Part shown: positions 1-6,641 of the stretch, one piece after another | Layout of the letters: each line of letters begins with the position of its first letter | Position numbering within the stretch: the stretch's first letter is position 1 | From: Mycobacteriaceae bacterium | GTDB lineage: Bacteria; Actinomycetota; Actinomycetes; Mycobacteriales; Mycobacteriaceae | DNA length: 9,780 nucleotides | Assembly (NCBI GenBank): GCA_013362555.1 | Contig: JABFVX010000516.1 | Coordinates: 1-9,780, forward strand | Direction of reading: 5' to 3' | Position numbers and translations under genes: made by a program | The notes under the pieces: model-generated | Told to the model about the DNA's origin: nothing | Database searches by the model: none | Seen by the model: only the letters and a program-made list of their open reading frames with translations

Positions 1-30
1 TCGCCGGGTTGGTCGGGGTGGCGCATTGGC

Positions 31-72
31 GCGGGGGCGGCGTCGCCGGCAGTCCGGCGACGCCGCCCCCGC
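31..72. terminator. 19-bp perfect hairpin upstream of nrdR
   Basis: Positions 31-49 pair perfectly with 54-72, leaving a 4-nt loop (CAGT). The stem is almost entirely G and C, and no T-run follows it. Such T-less hairpins are common at gene ends in high-GC actinobacteria. It probably terminates a gene lying left of the window: in mycobacteria nrdR follows an Rv2719c-type gene next to lexA, but none of that gene can be recognised here. It could instead be an mRNA structure or a chance GC-rich palindrome. The stem is seen directly; the terminator role is inferred. Confidence 0.55.
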
Positions 73-106
73 CTGCCCAGGTGGTGAGCGGCGTGGTGAC
101 TGCGCG

Positions 107-137
107 CTGACCGGGGTGCTGGGAGAAGGGGTATCCT
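107..137 (+). promoter_or_regulatory. Candidate nrdR promoter (leaderless type)
   Basis: A -10-like TATCCT lies at 132-137, with a weak -35-like CTGACC at 107-112 and a long 19-bp spacer. Only 8 nt (138-145) separate the -10 from the GTG start of nrdR, so transcription could begin at or next to the start codon. The purine run AAGGGG at 126-131 is 14 nt from the start, too far to be a normal ribosome binding site. No NrdR box was recognised between 73 and 145. Confidence 0.35.
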
Positions 138-145
138 CCGATGTT

Positions 146-607
146 GTGCATTGCCCCTTCTGCCGCCATCCCGACTCGCGGGTCGTCGACTCCCGTGAGG
201 CAGACGAGGGCGCCGCGATCCGCCGCCGCCGTGCCTGTCCGAGCTGCGGCCGCCGTTTCACCACGGTGGAAACCGCCATGCTCACCGTCGTCAAGCGCAG
301 CGGCGTGACCGAACCGTTCAGCCGGGAGAAGGTGATTCGCGGTGTGCGTCGCGCCTGTCAAGGCCGGGAGGTCGACGACGACGCGCTGAACCTGTTGGCG
401 CAGCAGGTGGAAGAAGCGGTGCGCGCCTCGGGCTCGGCTGAGATCCCCAGTCAGCAAGTCGGATTGGCCATCCTCGGACCGCTGCGCGACCTCGACGAGG
501 TGGCTTATCTGCGCTTCGCGTCGGTGTACCGCGGCTTCACCTCCGCCGAAGACTTCGAGCGGGAGATCCGCGAGATGCGCGAGGCCGCCACCGCCACAAC
601 CGAATAA
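146..607 (+). CDS. nrdR: Transcriptional repressor NrdR
   Basis: NrdR (153 aa) is a nucleotide-sensing repressor of ribonucleotide reductase operons: it binds NrdR boxes when loaded with dATP/ATP and so couples dNTP supply to expression. The N-terminal zinc ribbon is complete: C3 and C6 in MHCPFC, C31 and C34 in CPSC, with the basic RRRR stretch at 26-29. The ATP-cone domain covers about residues 46-136 and contains KRSGVTEPFSREK and the conserved SVYRGF segment. The reading frame is open further upstream to position 26, but the family begins precisely at M-H-C-P-F-C, so GTG 146 is chosen; the out-of-frame ATG at 141 is ignored. Length matches the mycobacterial homologue (about 154 aa). Convergent with hrpA, separated only by a hairpin. 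Identification is secure from family features; target operons are not in this window. Confidence 0.97.
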   Translation: MHCPFCRHPDSRVVDSREADEGAAIRRRRACPSCGRRFTTVETAMLTVVKRSGVTEPFSREKVIRGVRRACQGREVDDDALNLLAQQVEEAVRASGSAEIPSQQVGLAILGPLRDLDEVAYLRFASVYRGFTSAEDFEREIREMREAATATTE

Positions 608-669
608 CCACCTCCTGAATGGCCCGTGACGTGCGCCCAGCGCACGTCACGGGCCATTCAGGAGGTGGT
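607..669. terminator. 30-bp perfect inverted repeat, bidirectional terminator
   Basis: Positions 607-636 pair with 640-669 without a single mismatch, leaving a 3-nt loop (CCA at 637-639). The left arm starts on the last base of the nrdR TAA (605-607). The right arm ends on the first plus-strand base of the hrpA stop (669-671, TGA on the minus strand). The hairpin therefore occupies the complete intergenic space between two convergent genes and would form in both transcripts. There is no T-tract, so it belongs to the T-less actinobacterial terminator style. The pairing is seen directly; bidirectional termination is inferred. Confidence 0.85.
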
Positions 670-3600
670 CACCGGTGTGCGTCGTTGATCGCTTTGAGGA
701 CGCGTTTGGCGGAGACGGGTCGGGCGGTGCCGACTTGTTGGGCGAACAAGCTGACGCGCAATTCCTCTATCATCCAGAAGATCTCGGTCACGTCGGGAGC
801 TTCGCGGCGGGCCGGGGACAGCGACTCGAGCAGCCCGGCGTAGGCGTCGTAGACGTCGTCCAGCGTGTGCATGGCTTGGCTGTCGCGGGCCGCGCTCGCC
901 GGGAGCGCGCGCAGGCGCAGGGCTGCGGCGTTCAGGTAGCGCGGCAGCGCGCGCAGGCGTGCGGCGCCGAGCTCGCAGACGAAGCCGTCGAAGACGAGGC
1001 TGTCGAGTTGATGCCGCACGTCGTCGGCGACACTCCGGTCGCGTACCTCCTCGAGGACTCCGCGTACCTCGTGGGCCGCGGCGAGCACCGGCACGACCAG
1101 GCGCACCAACTCCGCCACCCTGCCCGCGAGCTGGGGCCGGACGCCGGCGGCGAGGGCATCGAACGCCTCCGGCGAGCGCACCGGACCGCCTGCGGCCTCG
1201 ACGAGCTCGTCGAGCGCCGCGGCCCGGCAATCCGCCACGAGGGCGTCGAGGCTGCGATAGGGGTTCTGGCTCAACGCCAGCCGATCCGCGGTCGACAGCC
1301 CGGCGAGCATGCTCTTCGCCTGCACCGGCAGGGCCTGCTCCAACAACCTTCTGGTGCCGGTGCGCATCGCGGCGGCCTGCTCCGCGGGAGTGCTGAACAC
1401 GCGCACCGCCACACCGCCCGGTTCGGCCGACAGCGCCGGATAGCCGGTGACGGTCTGTCCCGCGAGAGTCTGGGCGACCGTCGGCTCGAGCACTCCGAGG
1501 CTCGCGGCGGACCACGACGCGGCGGGCGGGCGTTCCGCGCCCGCGGTGACCCGGGCCACCTCGCTCGACACCACCGCGGCCAGTTGTGTTTTCAGCTGGG
1601 CGAGGCTCTTGTCGCGGCCCGCCACCTTCCCGTCGGAGTCGACGGCGGCGAAGGTCACCCGCAGGTGTCCCGGCAGGGCGGCGATGTCGAAGTCCTTGGG
1701 CGACAGGGGAGTCGCCGCCAGCTTGGTCAACTCCCTGGCCAGTCCGACGAGCAGCGGCTCGGAGCGCGGCGTGAGGCGGGCCAGTGCGGCCGCGGCGAAG
1801 TCCGGGGCGGGCACGACCGCGCGGCGCAGGGCTTTCGGCAGCGTCTTGATGAGCGCGGCGCCGAGTTCCGCGCGCATTCCCGGCACCAGCCAGTCGAAGC
1901 CGACCGCTTTTGCGCGCGCCAGCTGTGCGACCGGAATGCGCACCGTCACACCGTCGTCGGCGTGGCCGGGCTCGAAATGGTATGTCAGCGGGAACACCAG
2001 CTCGCCTTGGCGCCATTCGTCGGGGAACTCGCCTTGGGCAGGGGCCGCGGCGTCGTCGTTGACGACGGTGTCCGGGGTGAAGTCGAGCAACTCGGGGTCG
2101 GTCTTGCGCGCTGTGCGCCACCAGCTGTCGAAATGCCGCACCGAGACGACGCCGGCGGGAATCCGCTTGTCGTAGAAGTCGAACAGGTCCTCGTCCTCGA
2201 CGACGAGGTCGCGGCGCCGAACTCGATTCTCCAGATCGGCGACGTCGTCGAGCAGGTCCCGGTTGCGGCGGAAGAACTCGTGCCGCGTGTGCCACTCGCC
2301 CTGCACCAGGGCATGGCGCAGGAACAGCTCGCGCGCCGCGGGCGGGTCGATCCGGCCGAAGTCGACCGGCCTGTGCGCCGCCAGCGGCACGCCGTAGAGC
2401 GTCGCCCGCTCGTATGCCACGGCCGTGCCGCGCTTGGCCGACCAGTGCGGTTCGGAATAGCTGCGTTTGACCAGGTCCCCGGCGAGTCGCTCGGCCCACT
2501 CCGGTTCGATGCGCCCGGCCATTCGGGCCCACAGCCGCGAGGTCTCCACCAGCTCGGCGGCCATGACCCAGCGCGGCGGCTTCTTTGCCAGCCCGGAACC
2601 GGGGAAGACGGCGAACTTCGCGCCGCGGGCGCCGAGGAACTCCCGCGTCTCGGCTTCGCGCACCCCGATGTGCGACAGCATGCCCGCGAGCAGCGCCTGG
2701 TGGATCGAGGTCTGTCGGGCTTCCCAGTCCGTGACCGAATGCGAGGTCCACCCGAGCCCCTTGGTGAGCGTGCGCAATTGGGCGTGCAGATCCTGCCATT
2801 CGCGTATTCGCATCCAGTGCAGGAACTCGTCGCGGCACATGCGGCGGAACTGGTTGCCGGACAGTGCTTTGCGCTGTTCACGCAGGTAGTCCCACAGCTT
2901 CAGGTACGCCAGGAAGTCCGAGCCGTCCACCAGGAAGCGGGCATGTCGGGCGTCGGCGGCCTGCTGGTGTTCCGCGGGCCGTTCGCGCACGTCCTGGATC
3001 GACAAGGCGGCGACGACGATGAGGACTTCGCGCAGGCAGTCGCCGCGGTGCGCCTCGATGAGCATTCGAGCCATCCGCGGGTCCACCGGCAGCTGCGCCA
3101 TGTCGCGGCCGGCGTCGGTCAACCGCAGCTCCGGCCCTGACGCTCGGGAGGCGGTCGACGGCGCGACCGCACCGAGCTCCTCCAGCAGCGCGATGCCGTC
3201 GCGGATGCTGCGCCGGTCGGGCGGCTCGACGAACGGGAAGTTCTCGATGTCGCCCAGGCCGAGCGCTGCCATCTGCAGCACCACCGAGGCCAGGTTCGTG
3301 CGCAGGACCTCCGGTTCGGTGAACGCCGGCCTGGCCTCGAAATCGGCCTCGCTGTACAGGCGGACGCAGATGCCGTCGGCGACGCGGCCGCAGCGGCCCG
3401 CACGCTGGCGCGCCGAGGCCTGCGAGATCGGCTCGATGGGGAGTCGCTGCACCTTGGTGCGCAGCGAGTATCGGGAGACCCGGGCGGTGCCCGTGTCCAC
3501 CACGTAGCGGATGCCGGGGACCGTGAGCGACGTCTCGGCGACGTTGGTGGCCAACACCACTCGGCGGCCGGGGTGCGGCTGGAACACCCGGTGCTGTTCG

Positions 3601-4670
3601 GCGGCCGACAGCCGGGCGTACAGCGGCAGGATCTCGGTGTTGCGCAGCCGGAGGTCGCGCAGCGCGTCGGCGGCGTCGCGGATTTCGCGCTCGCCGGACA
3701 GGAACACCAGCACGTCGCCCTCGCCCGCGGCCAGCAGCTCCCGCACCGCTTCGCCGACGGCGTCGAGCGGGTCGCGGTCGACCAGAGCGGCTGTGTCGCC
3801 GGCGCCGACCTCGACGGTGAGCGGGCGGTAGCGGATCTCGACCGGGTAGGACCGCCCGGACACCTCGACGATGGGCGCGGGCGTGTCGACGGCGTCGGGC
3901 CCCTCCGAACCGGGGCCCGCGGCGCCATTGCTTCGCTTCGCGCGGGAGCCGAAGTGCCTCGCGAACAATCCCGGGTCGATGGTCGCCGAGGTGATGATCA
4001 GTTTCAGGTCGGGCCGCTTGGGCAGCAGCTGCTTGAGGTAGCCGAGCAGGAAGTCGATGTTGAGGCTGCGCTCATGCGCTTCGTCGATGATGATCGTGTC
4101 GTAGCGGCGCAGCAGCCGGTCGCGCTGTATCTCGGCGAGCAGGATGCCGTCGGTCATGAGCTTCACCAGCGTGCGCGGCGAGACCTGGTCGGTGAAACGG
4201 ACGCTGTAGCCGACGATCCCGCCCACCGCGGCGTCGTCGGCGCCGCCGAGCTCCTCGGCGATGCGCTCGGCCACGGTGCGGGCCGCGAGCCTGCGCGGCT
4301 GGGTGTGCCCGATCAGGCCGCGGACGCCGCGCCCCAGCTCCAGGCAGATCTTCGGGATCTGGGTGGTCTTGCCCGATCCGGTCTCGCCCGCGACCACGAC
4401 CACCTGGTGCGCGGCGATCGCGGCGGCGATGTCGTCGCGGCGCGCGCTGACCGGCAGCGCCTCCGGGTAGCGGATGGCAGGCACCGACTCGCGGCGCGCC
4501 CGGACCCGGATCTCGGCAGCCGCGATATCGGCCTCGACCCGGGCCAGCGCCTTCGGGTCGCGCGCCGCGCGCAGCCGACCGCGCAGACGGTGTTCGTCGT
4601 ACAGGGTCAGCTCGCCCAGGCGCGCGGCCAGGTCGCGGGCGCTGCTCGGGGATGTGGCGTGAGTGGACAT
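669..4670 (-). CDS. hrpA: ATP-dependent RNA helicase HrpA (DEAH box)
   Basis: A 1333-aa cytoplasmic DEAH/DExH RNA helicase that couples ATP hydrolysis to RNA unwinding; in E. coli HrpA acts in fimbrial mRNA processing and has been linked to rescue of collided ribosomes. Visible motifs: Walker A GETGSGKTT (95-103), TQPRR (123-127), DEAH (196-199), SAT (228-230), and motif VI QRAGRCGR (422-429). The helicase-associated region follows to about residue 650, then the long HrpA C-terminal region (DUF3418-like), where lengthy HrpA proteins differ from short HrpB. Length agrees with the roughly 1300-aa enterobacterial protein. A low-complexity Gly/Ala/Pro/Ser insert at about 243-266 interrupts the region after the SAT motif. 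ATG 4670 is the first start in frame; no clear ribosome binding site precedes it, only GTGGGG close by. It lies 24 bp downstream of the chorismate mutase gene and could be partly co-transcribed with it. Confidence 0.97.
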   Translation of the reverse strand: MSTHATSPSSARDLAARLGELTLYDEHRLRGRLRAARDPKALARVEADIAAAEIRVRARRESVPAIRYPEALPVSARRDDIAAAIAAHQVVVVAGETGSGKTTQIPKICLELGRGVRGLIGHTQPRRLAARTVAERIAEELGGADDAAVGGIVGYSVRFTDQVSPRTLVKLMTDGILLAEIQRDRLLRRYDTIIIDEAHERSLNIDFLLGYLKQLLPKRPDLKLIITSATIDPGLFARHFGSRAKRSNGAAGPGSEGPDAVDTPAPIVEVSGRSYPVEIRYRPLTVEVGAGDTAALVDRDPLDAVGEAVRELLAAGEGDVLVFLSGEREIRDAADALRDLRLRNTEILPLYARLSAAEQHRVFQPHPGRRVVLATNVAETSLTVPGIRYVVDTGTARVSRYSLRTKVQRLPIEPISQASARQRAGRCGRVADGICVRLYSEADFEARPAFTEPEVLRTNLASVVLQMAALGLGDIENFPFVEPPDRRSIRDGIALLEELGAVAPSTASRASGPELRLTDAGRDMAQLPVDPRMARMLIEAHRGDCLREVLIVVAALSIQDVRERPAEHQQAADARHARFLVDGSDFLAYLKLWDYLREQRKALSGNQFRRMCRDEFLHWMRIREWQDLHAQLRTLTKGLGWTSHSVTDWEARQTSIHQALLAGMLSHIGVREAETREFLGARGAKFAVFPGSGLAKKPPRWVMAAELVETSRLWARMAGRIEPEWAERLAGDLVKRSYSEPHWSAKRGTAVAYERATLYGVPLAAHRPVDFGRIDPPAARELFLRHALVQGEWHTRHEFFRRNRDLLDDVADLENRVRRRDLVVEDEDLFDFYDKRIPAGVVSVRHFDSWWRTARKTDPELLDFTPDTVVNDDAAAPAQGEFPDEWRQGELVFPLTYHFEPGHADDGVTVRIPVAQLARAKAVGFDWLVPGMRAELGAALIKTLPKALRRAVVPAPDFAAAALARLTPRSEPLLVGLARELTKLAATPLSPKDFDIAALPGHLRVTFAAVDSDGKVAGRDKSLAQLKTQLAAVVSSEVARVTAGAERPPAASWSAASLGVLEPTVAQTLAGQTVTGYPALSAEPGGVAVRVFSTPAEQAAAMRTGTRRLLEQALPVQAKSMLAGLSTADRLALSQNPYRSLDALVADCRAAALDELVEAAGGPVRSPEAFDALAAGVRPQLAGRVAELVRLVVPVLAAAHEVRGVLEEVRDRSVADDVRHQLDSLVFDGFVCELGAARLRALPRYLNAAALRLRALPASAARDSQAMHTLDDVYDAYAGLLESLSPARREAPDVTEIFWMIEELRVSLFAQQVGTARPVSAKRVLKAINDAHR

Positions 4671-4680
4671 GCGGCCCCAC

Positions 4681-4686
4681 AGCCTA
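4681..4686 (-). promoter_or_regulatory. Possible hrpA -10 element
   Basis: On the minus strand TAGGCT (TANNNT type) stands 10 nt before the hrpA ATG, within the 24-bp gap after the chorismate mutase stop. A start site about 7 nt downstream would give a leader of only a few nucleotides. No -35 match is visible because the upstream DNA is coding sequence. Weak evidence on its own; read-through from the upstream gene is an equally good explanation for hrpA expression. Confidence 0.25.
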
Positions 4687-4694
4687 CCGAAGCG

Positions 4695-5279
4695 TCAGGT
4701 CGGACGCGCAAGGCAATATCCCTGGGTAGCCCGCACGAGGGCCTCCAGGTAGGGCGGCGCCAGCCGATATCGAGCAACAGCGGCCACGCGAGCGCCGAGC
4801 AGCAGCACCGGGCACCCGGGCGAGCGCAGCGTGCCCGGATCCGCGGCCAGTTCGTCGATCATCCTGGTCGTGAGCTGGTCGATCCGAGTGCGCACGGCGG
4901 ACAGGTCGGGCCGAACCACAGGCCGCTGGTCGGGGTGCAGTGACCACTGGGCGAAGCGGGCGTACTCGACCGCCTCGGTGGCGTCGATCTGGTCGCGGAA
5001 CACCCGGCGCGCGAATTCCGGATCGACGCCGCGGGCGCCGGCCTGTGCGGCAACCGCGTCCAGCACGTGTGCGGCCCGCGCCGAGTCGGCGACGGGACTG
5101 TCGGTGCCCCATTTCGCCGCCGCGACGGCGTCGGCGGTCAGCAGCCGCTGCACCGCAGCGTTCACCAACCCGGCAGGCGCGGGTTCCGGACTCGCGGCGG
5201 CAGCGCCGGGAACGGCCACCGCGCCTGCCGCGACCGCCAGAGCCGCCGCGTGCACACGAATGACCGCTCCGACGCCCAT
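4695..5279 (-). CDS. Secreted chorismate mutase (AroQ-gamma, Rv1885c type)
   Basis: A 194-aa exported all-alpha chorismate mutase, converting chorismate to prephenate outside the cytoplasm. The N-terminus (residues 1-29) looks like a Sec signal peptide: short basic n-region (R8, H10), Ala/Val core, and AAAA before SPEP. The active site of the M. tuberculosis enzyme aligns with a constant offset of four: R45, K56 (AAKWG), R68, T101 and E105 (DATEAVEY), R130. The disulfide cysteines also correspond (C156 and C189). All catalytic positions are therefore intact. The role of secreted chorismate mutases is unsettled; they are reported in actinobacterial and proteobacterial pathogens, and no other shikimate-pathway gene is nearby. 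ATG 5279 is chosen because it gives a complete signal peptide; no Shine-Dalgarno precedes it. The gene sits between the ahpCD terminator and hrpA. Confidence 0.93.
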   Translation of the reverse strand: MGVGAVIRVHAAALAVAAGAVAVPGAAAASPEPAPAGLVNAAVQRLLTADAVAAAKWGTDSPVADSARAAHVLDAVAAQAGARGVDPEFARRVFRDQIDATEAVEYARFAQWSLHPDQRPVVRPDLSAVRTRIDQLTTRMIDELAADPGTLRSPGCPVLLLGARVAAVARYRLAPPYLEALVRATQGYCLARPT

Positions 5280-5285
5280 GCGGCG

Positions 5286-5291
5286 ATCCTA
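5286..5291 (-). promoter_or_regulatory. Candidate -10 of chorismate mutase gene (leaderless)
   Basis: On the minus strand TAGGAT is followed by exactly six nucleotides (CGCCGC) and then the ATG at 5279. Transcription would start at the A of the start codon, giving a leaderless mRNA, consistent with the absence of a Shine-Dalgarno sequence. The -35 region would fall inside the ahpD terminator hairpin, where no TTGACA-like match is seen. The -10 and its spacing are visible; activity is inferred. Confidence 0.4.
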
Positions 5292-5299
5292 TGCCACAC

Positions 5300-5347
5300 C
5301 CGGAACGACCCGTGAGTTGCGCAGGCGCGCTGCACGGGTCGTTCCGG
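5300..5347 (-). terminator. Terminator of the ahpC-ahpD operon
   Basis: Positions 5300-5314 pair perfectly with 5333-5347 (15 bp, core GGAACGACCCGTG) around an 18-nt loop. The stem begins 6 nt beyond the ahpD stop in the direction of transcription and has no T-run. It separates ahpCD from the chorismate mutase gene on the same strand, suggesting that the latter has its own promoter. Confidence 0.75.
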
Positions 5348-5353
5348 AAAGGG

Positions 5354-5905
5354 TTACGCGAGAGTCAGGCTCGCTTCGCCTGCGAGGGCGAGGCTTGCCT
5401 CGACGGCTTGGCCGACGCCTGCGACGATGGCGGCTGCGCGCAGAGCTTCGAAGATCTCCTCGCGGCCCAGCCCCGCTTCCCGCAGGGTGTTCTCATGTGC
5501 TTCCACGCAGTGTCCGCAGCCGTTGATCGACGACACCGCGAACGACCACAGTTCGAAGTCCGCCTTCGCAACGCCCGGGGAGCCGATGATCTGCATCCGC
5601 AGCCCGGCCCGCAGGTCGTCGTAGCGGCCGTCGAGGAACGACTTGCCGCGGTAGAAGACGTTGTTCATCGCCATGATCGACGCGGCGCCCAGGGCGGCGC
5701 CGTACGCCTCGGCGGACAGCCTGTCGGCGGCCTCCTCGGCGATCTCACGCAGGGTGGTCGCCGAGCGGGTCGCCGCGGCCGACGCGAGCAGGGCGCCCCA
5801 CAACTGCTGTTCGGTGAGAACTGTAGAGCGCGCGAGCGAACTCAGGTTGAGCTTGAGGTCCTTGGCGTACTCGGGAAGCGAATTCTTCAGGTTTTCGACC
5901 GACAT
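5354..5905 (-). CDS. ahpD: Alkyl hydroperoxidase AhpD
   Basis: AhpD (183 aa) is a thiol-dependent all-helical enzyme of the carboxymuconolactone decarboxylase fold. In mycobacteria it reduces AhpC, passing on electrons from dihydrolipoamide (SucB) through Lpd, and has weak peroxidase activity itself. The catalytic set sits at exactly the M. tuberculosis positions: E118, C130-G-H132-C133 and H137 (EAH). It is the second gene of the operon, starting 6 bp after the ahpC stop; only a weak GAGCGG lies before the ATG, within the end of ahpC, so translational coupling is likely. Length is that of the family (about 177 aa) plus a slightly longer Ala/Leu-rich tail. A 15-bp hairpin terminator follows directly. 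Confidence 0.97.
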   Translation of the reverse strand: MSVENLKNSLPEYAKDLKLNLSSLARSTVLTEQQLWGALLASAAATRSATTLREIAEEAADRLSAEAYGAALGAASIMAMNNVFYRGKSFLDGRYDDLRAGLRMQIIGSPGVAKADFELWSFAVSSINGCGHCVEAHENTLREAGLGREEIFEALRAAAIVAGVGQAVEASLALAGEASLTLA

Positions 5906-5911
5906 TGCCGC

Positions 5912-6499
5912 TCAGACACCCGCCGCCATCAGGTCGCCCGCTTTGATGGTCGGGTCGCCCTTGCGCCAGTTGCACGCGCACAGTTCGTCGGACTGCAATG
6001 CGTCGAGCACCCGCAGGACTTCGTCGACGTTGCGGCCCACCGAGCCCGCGGTCACGGACACGAACTGGACCTCGTTGTTCGGGTCGACGATGAAGGTGGC
6101 GCGGTCGGCCACGCCGTCCGCGTTGAGGACGCCCGACGCCGTGGACAGCTCGCGCTTGAGGTCGCTGAGCATCGGGAACGGCAGCGTCTTGAGGTCGTCG
6201 TGCTGAGCCCGCCACTGGAAGTGGACGAACTCGTTGTCCACCGACACGCCGAGCACCTGTGCGTCGCGGTCGGCGAACTCGTCGTTCAGCTTGCCGAACG
6301 CCGCGATCTCGGTCGGGCAGACGAAGGTGAAGTCCTTCGGCCAGAAGAACACGACCCGCCAGGTGCCGGGGAAGTCGTTGCTGGTGACGGTGGTGAAGTA
6401 GTCGTCGGGCTGCTTCGCCTCGACTCGCGACAGGTCGCCGCCGATCACCGCGGTGAGGCTGTACGCCGGGAATTGGTCGCCGATCGTCAGCAAGGCCAT
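5912..6499 (-). CDS. ahpC: Alkyl hydroperoxide reductase AhpC (peroxiredoxin)
   Basis: AhpC (195 aa) is a cytoplasmic 2-Cys peroxiredoxin that reduces organic hydroperoxides, H2O2 and peroxynitrite. The peroxidatic C61 is in FTFVCPTE. Near the C-terminus the two actinobacterial resolving cysteines C174 and C176 (ELCACNW) are present, as in M. tuberculosis AhpC, which uses AhpD rather than AhpF as reductant. The frame is open 16 codons further upstream, but ATG 6499 gives the family N-terminus MALLTIGD and has a Shine-Dalgarno AGGAG at 6509-6513 (9-nt spacer). First gene of ahpC-ahpD and divergent from oxyR, an arrangement that normally means OxyR-dependent induction by peroxide. Confidence 0.98.
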   Translation of the reverse strand: MALLTIGDQFPAYSLTAVIGGDLSRVEAKQPDDYFTTVTSNDFPGTWRVVFFWPKDFTFVCPTEIAAFGKLNDEFADRDAQVLGVSVDNEFVHFQWRAQHDDLKTLPFPMLSDLKRELSTASGVLNADGVADRATFIVDPNNEVQFVSVTAGSVGRNVDEVLRVLDALQSDELCACNWRKGDPTIKAGDLMAAGV

Positions 6500-6593
6500 G
6501 TGTGGTCTCTCCTCGTTTCGTTCGTGGCGTGTTCGTCTGGGGGACAACCTGGAGCGGAAACGGATGTTCTTCCGATGATGCTGTGTTGTGATC

Positions 6594-6619
6594 TTGCCTC
6601 AACCAAAACATAGAGGCAA
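6594..6619. promoter_or_regulatory. 7-bp inverted repeat in the ahpC-oxyR intergenic region
   Basis: TTGCCTC (6594-6600) and GAGGCAA (6613-6619) form a perfect inverted repeat with a 12-nt AT-rich spacer. It stands in the 149-bp space between the divergent ahpC and oxyR starts, just upstream of the oxyR -10 and about 95 bp from the ahpC start. A minus-strand TANNNT hexamer (TATGTT, 6612 to 6607) lies inside it and could be an ahpC -10, giving a leader of about 100 nt. The symmetry suggests a dimeric regulator; whether OxyR or another protein binds it cannot be told from sequence. Confidence 0.4.
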
Positions 6620-6635
6620 AGGTGATCAATGGCAC

Positions 6636-6641
6636 TATACT
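6636..6641 (+). promoter_or_regulatory. Candidate oxyR -10 element (leaderless)
   Basis: TATACT matches the TATAAT consensus in five of six positions. Seven nucleotides (6642-6648) follow before the GTG at 6649, so transcription would start on the start codon itself. No Shine-Dalgarno is positioned for GTG 6649, since GGAG at 6646-6649 overlaps it. No good -35 is visible at 16-18 bp. On the minus strand the overlapping TATAGT could serve the divergent direction. Confidence 0.45.

Noticed and set aside
26..145. N-terminal extension of NrdR to ATG 26
   Set aside because: The extension crosses the 19-bp hairpin, is Arg/Gly-rich and precedes the invariant MHCPFC start of the family.
675..3140. 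Long plus-strand open frame (821 codons) opposite hrpA
   Set aside because: It is antisense to hrpA, low in hydrophobic structure and rich in Arg, Gly and His as expected of a GC-rich shadow frame; the hrpA frame has all helicase motifs.
3573..4943. Plus-strand open frame of 456 codons across the hrpA 5' end and the chorismate mutase gene
   Set aside because: It overlaps two well-supported genes on the other strand and shows no recognisable motif; composition is that of a shadow frame.
5291..6613. Plus-strand open frame of 440 codons opposite ahpC-ahpD
   Set aside because: The opposite strand encodes AhpC and AhpD with all catalytic residues, so this frame is an antisense artefact.
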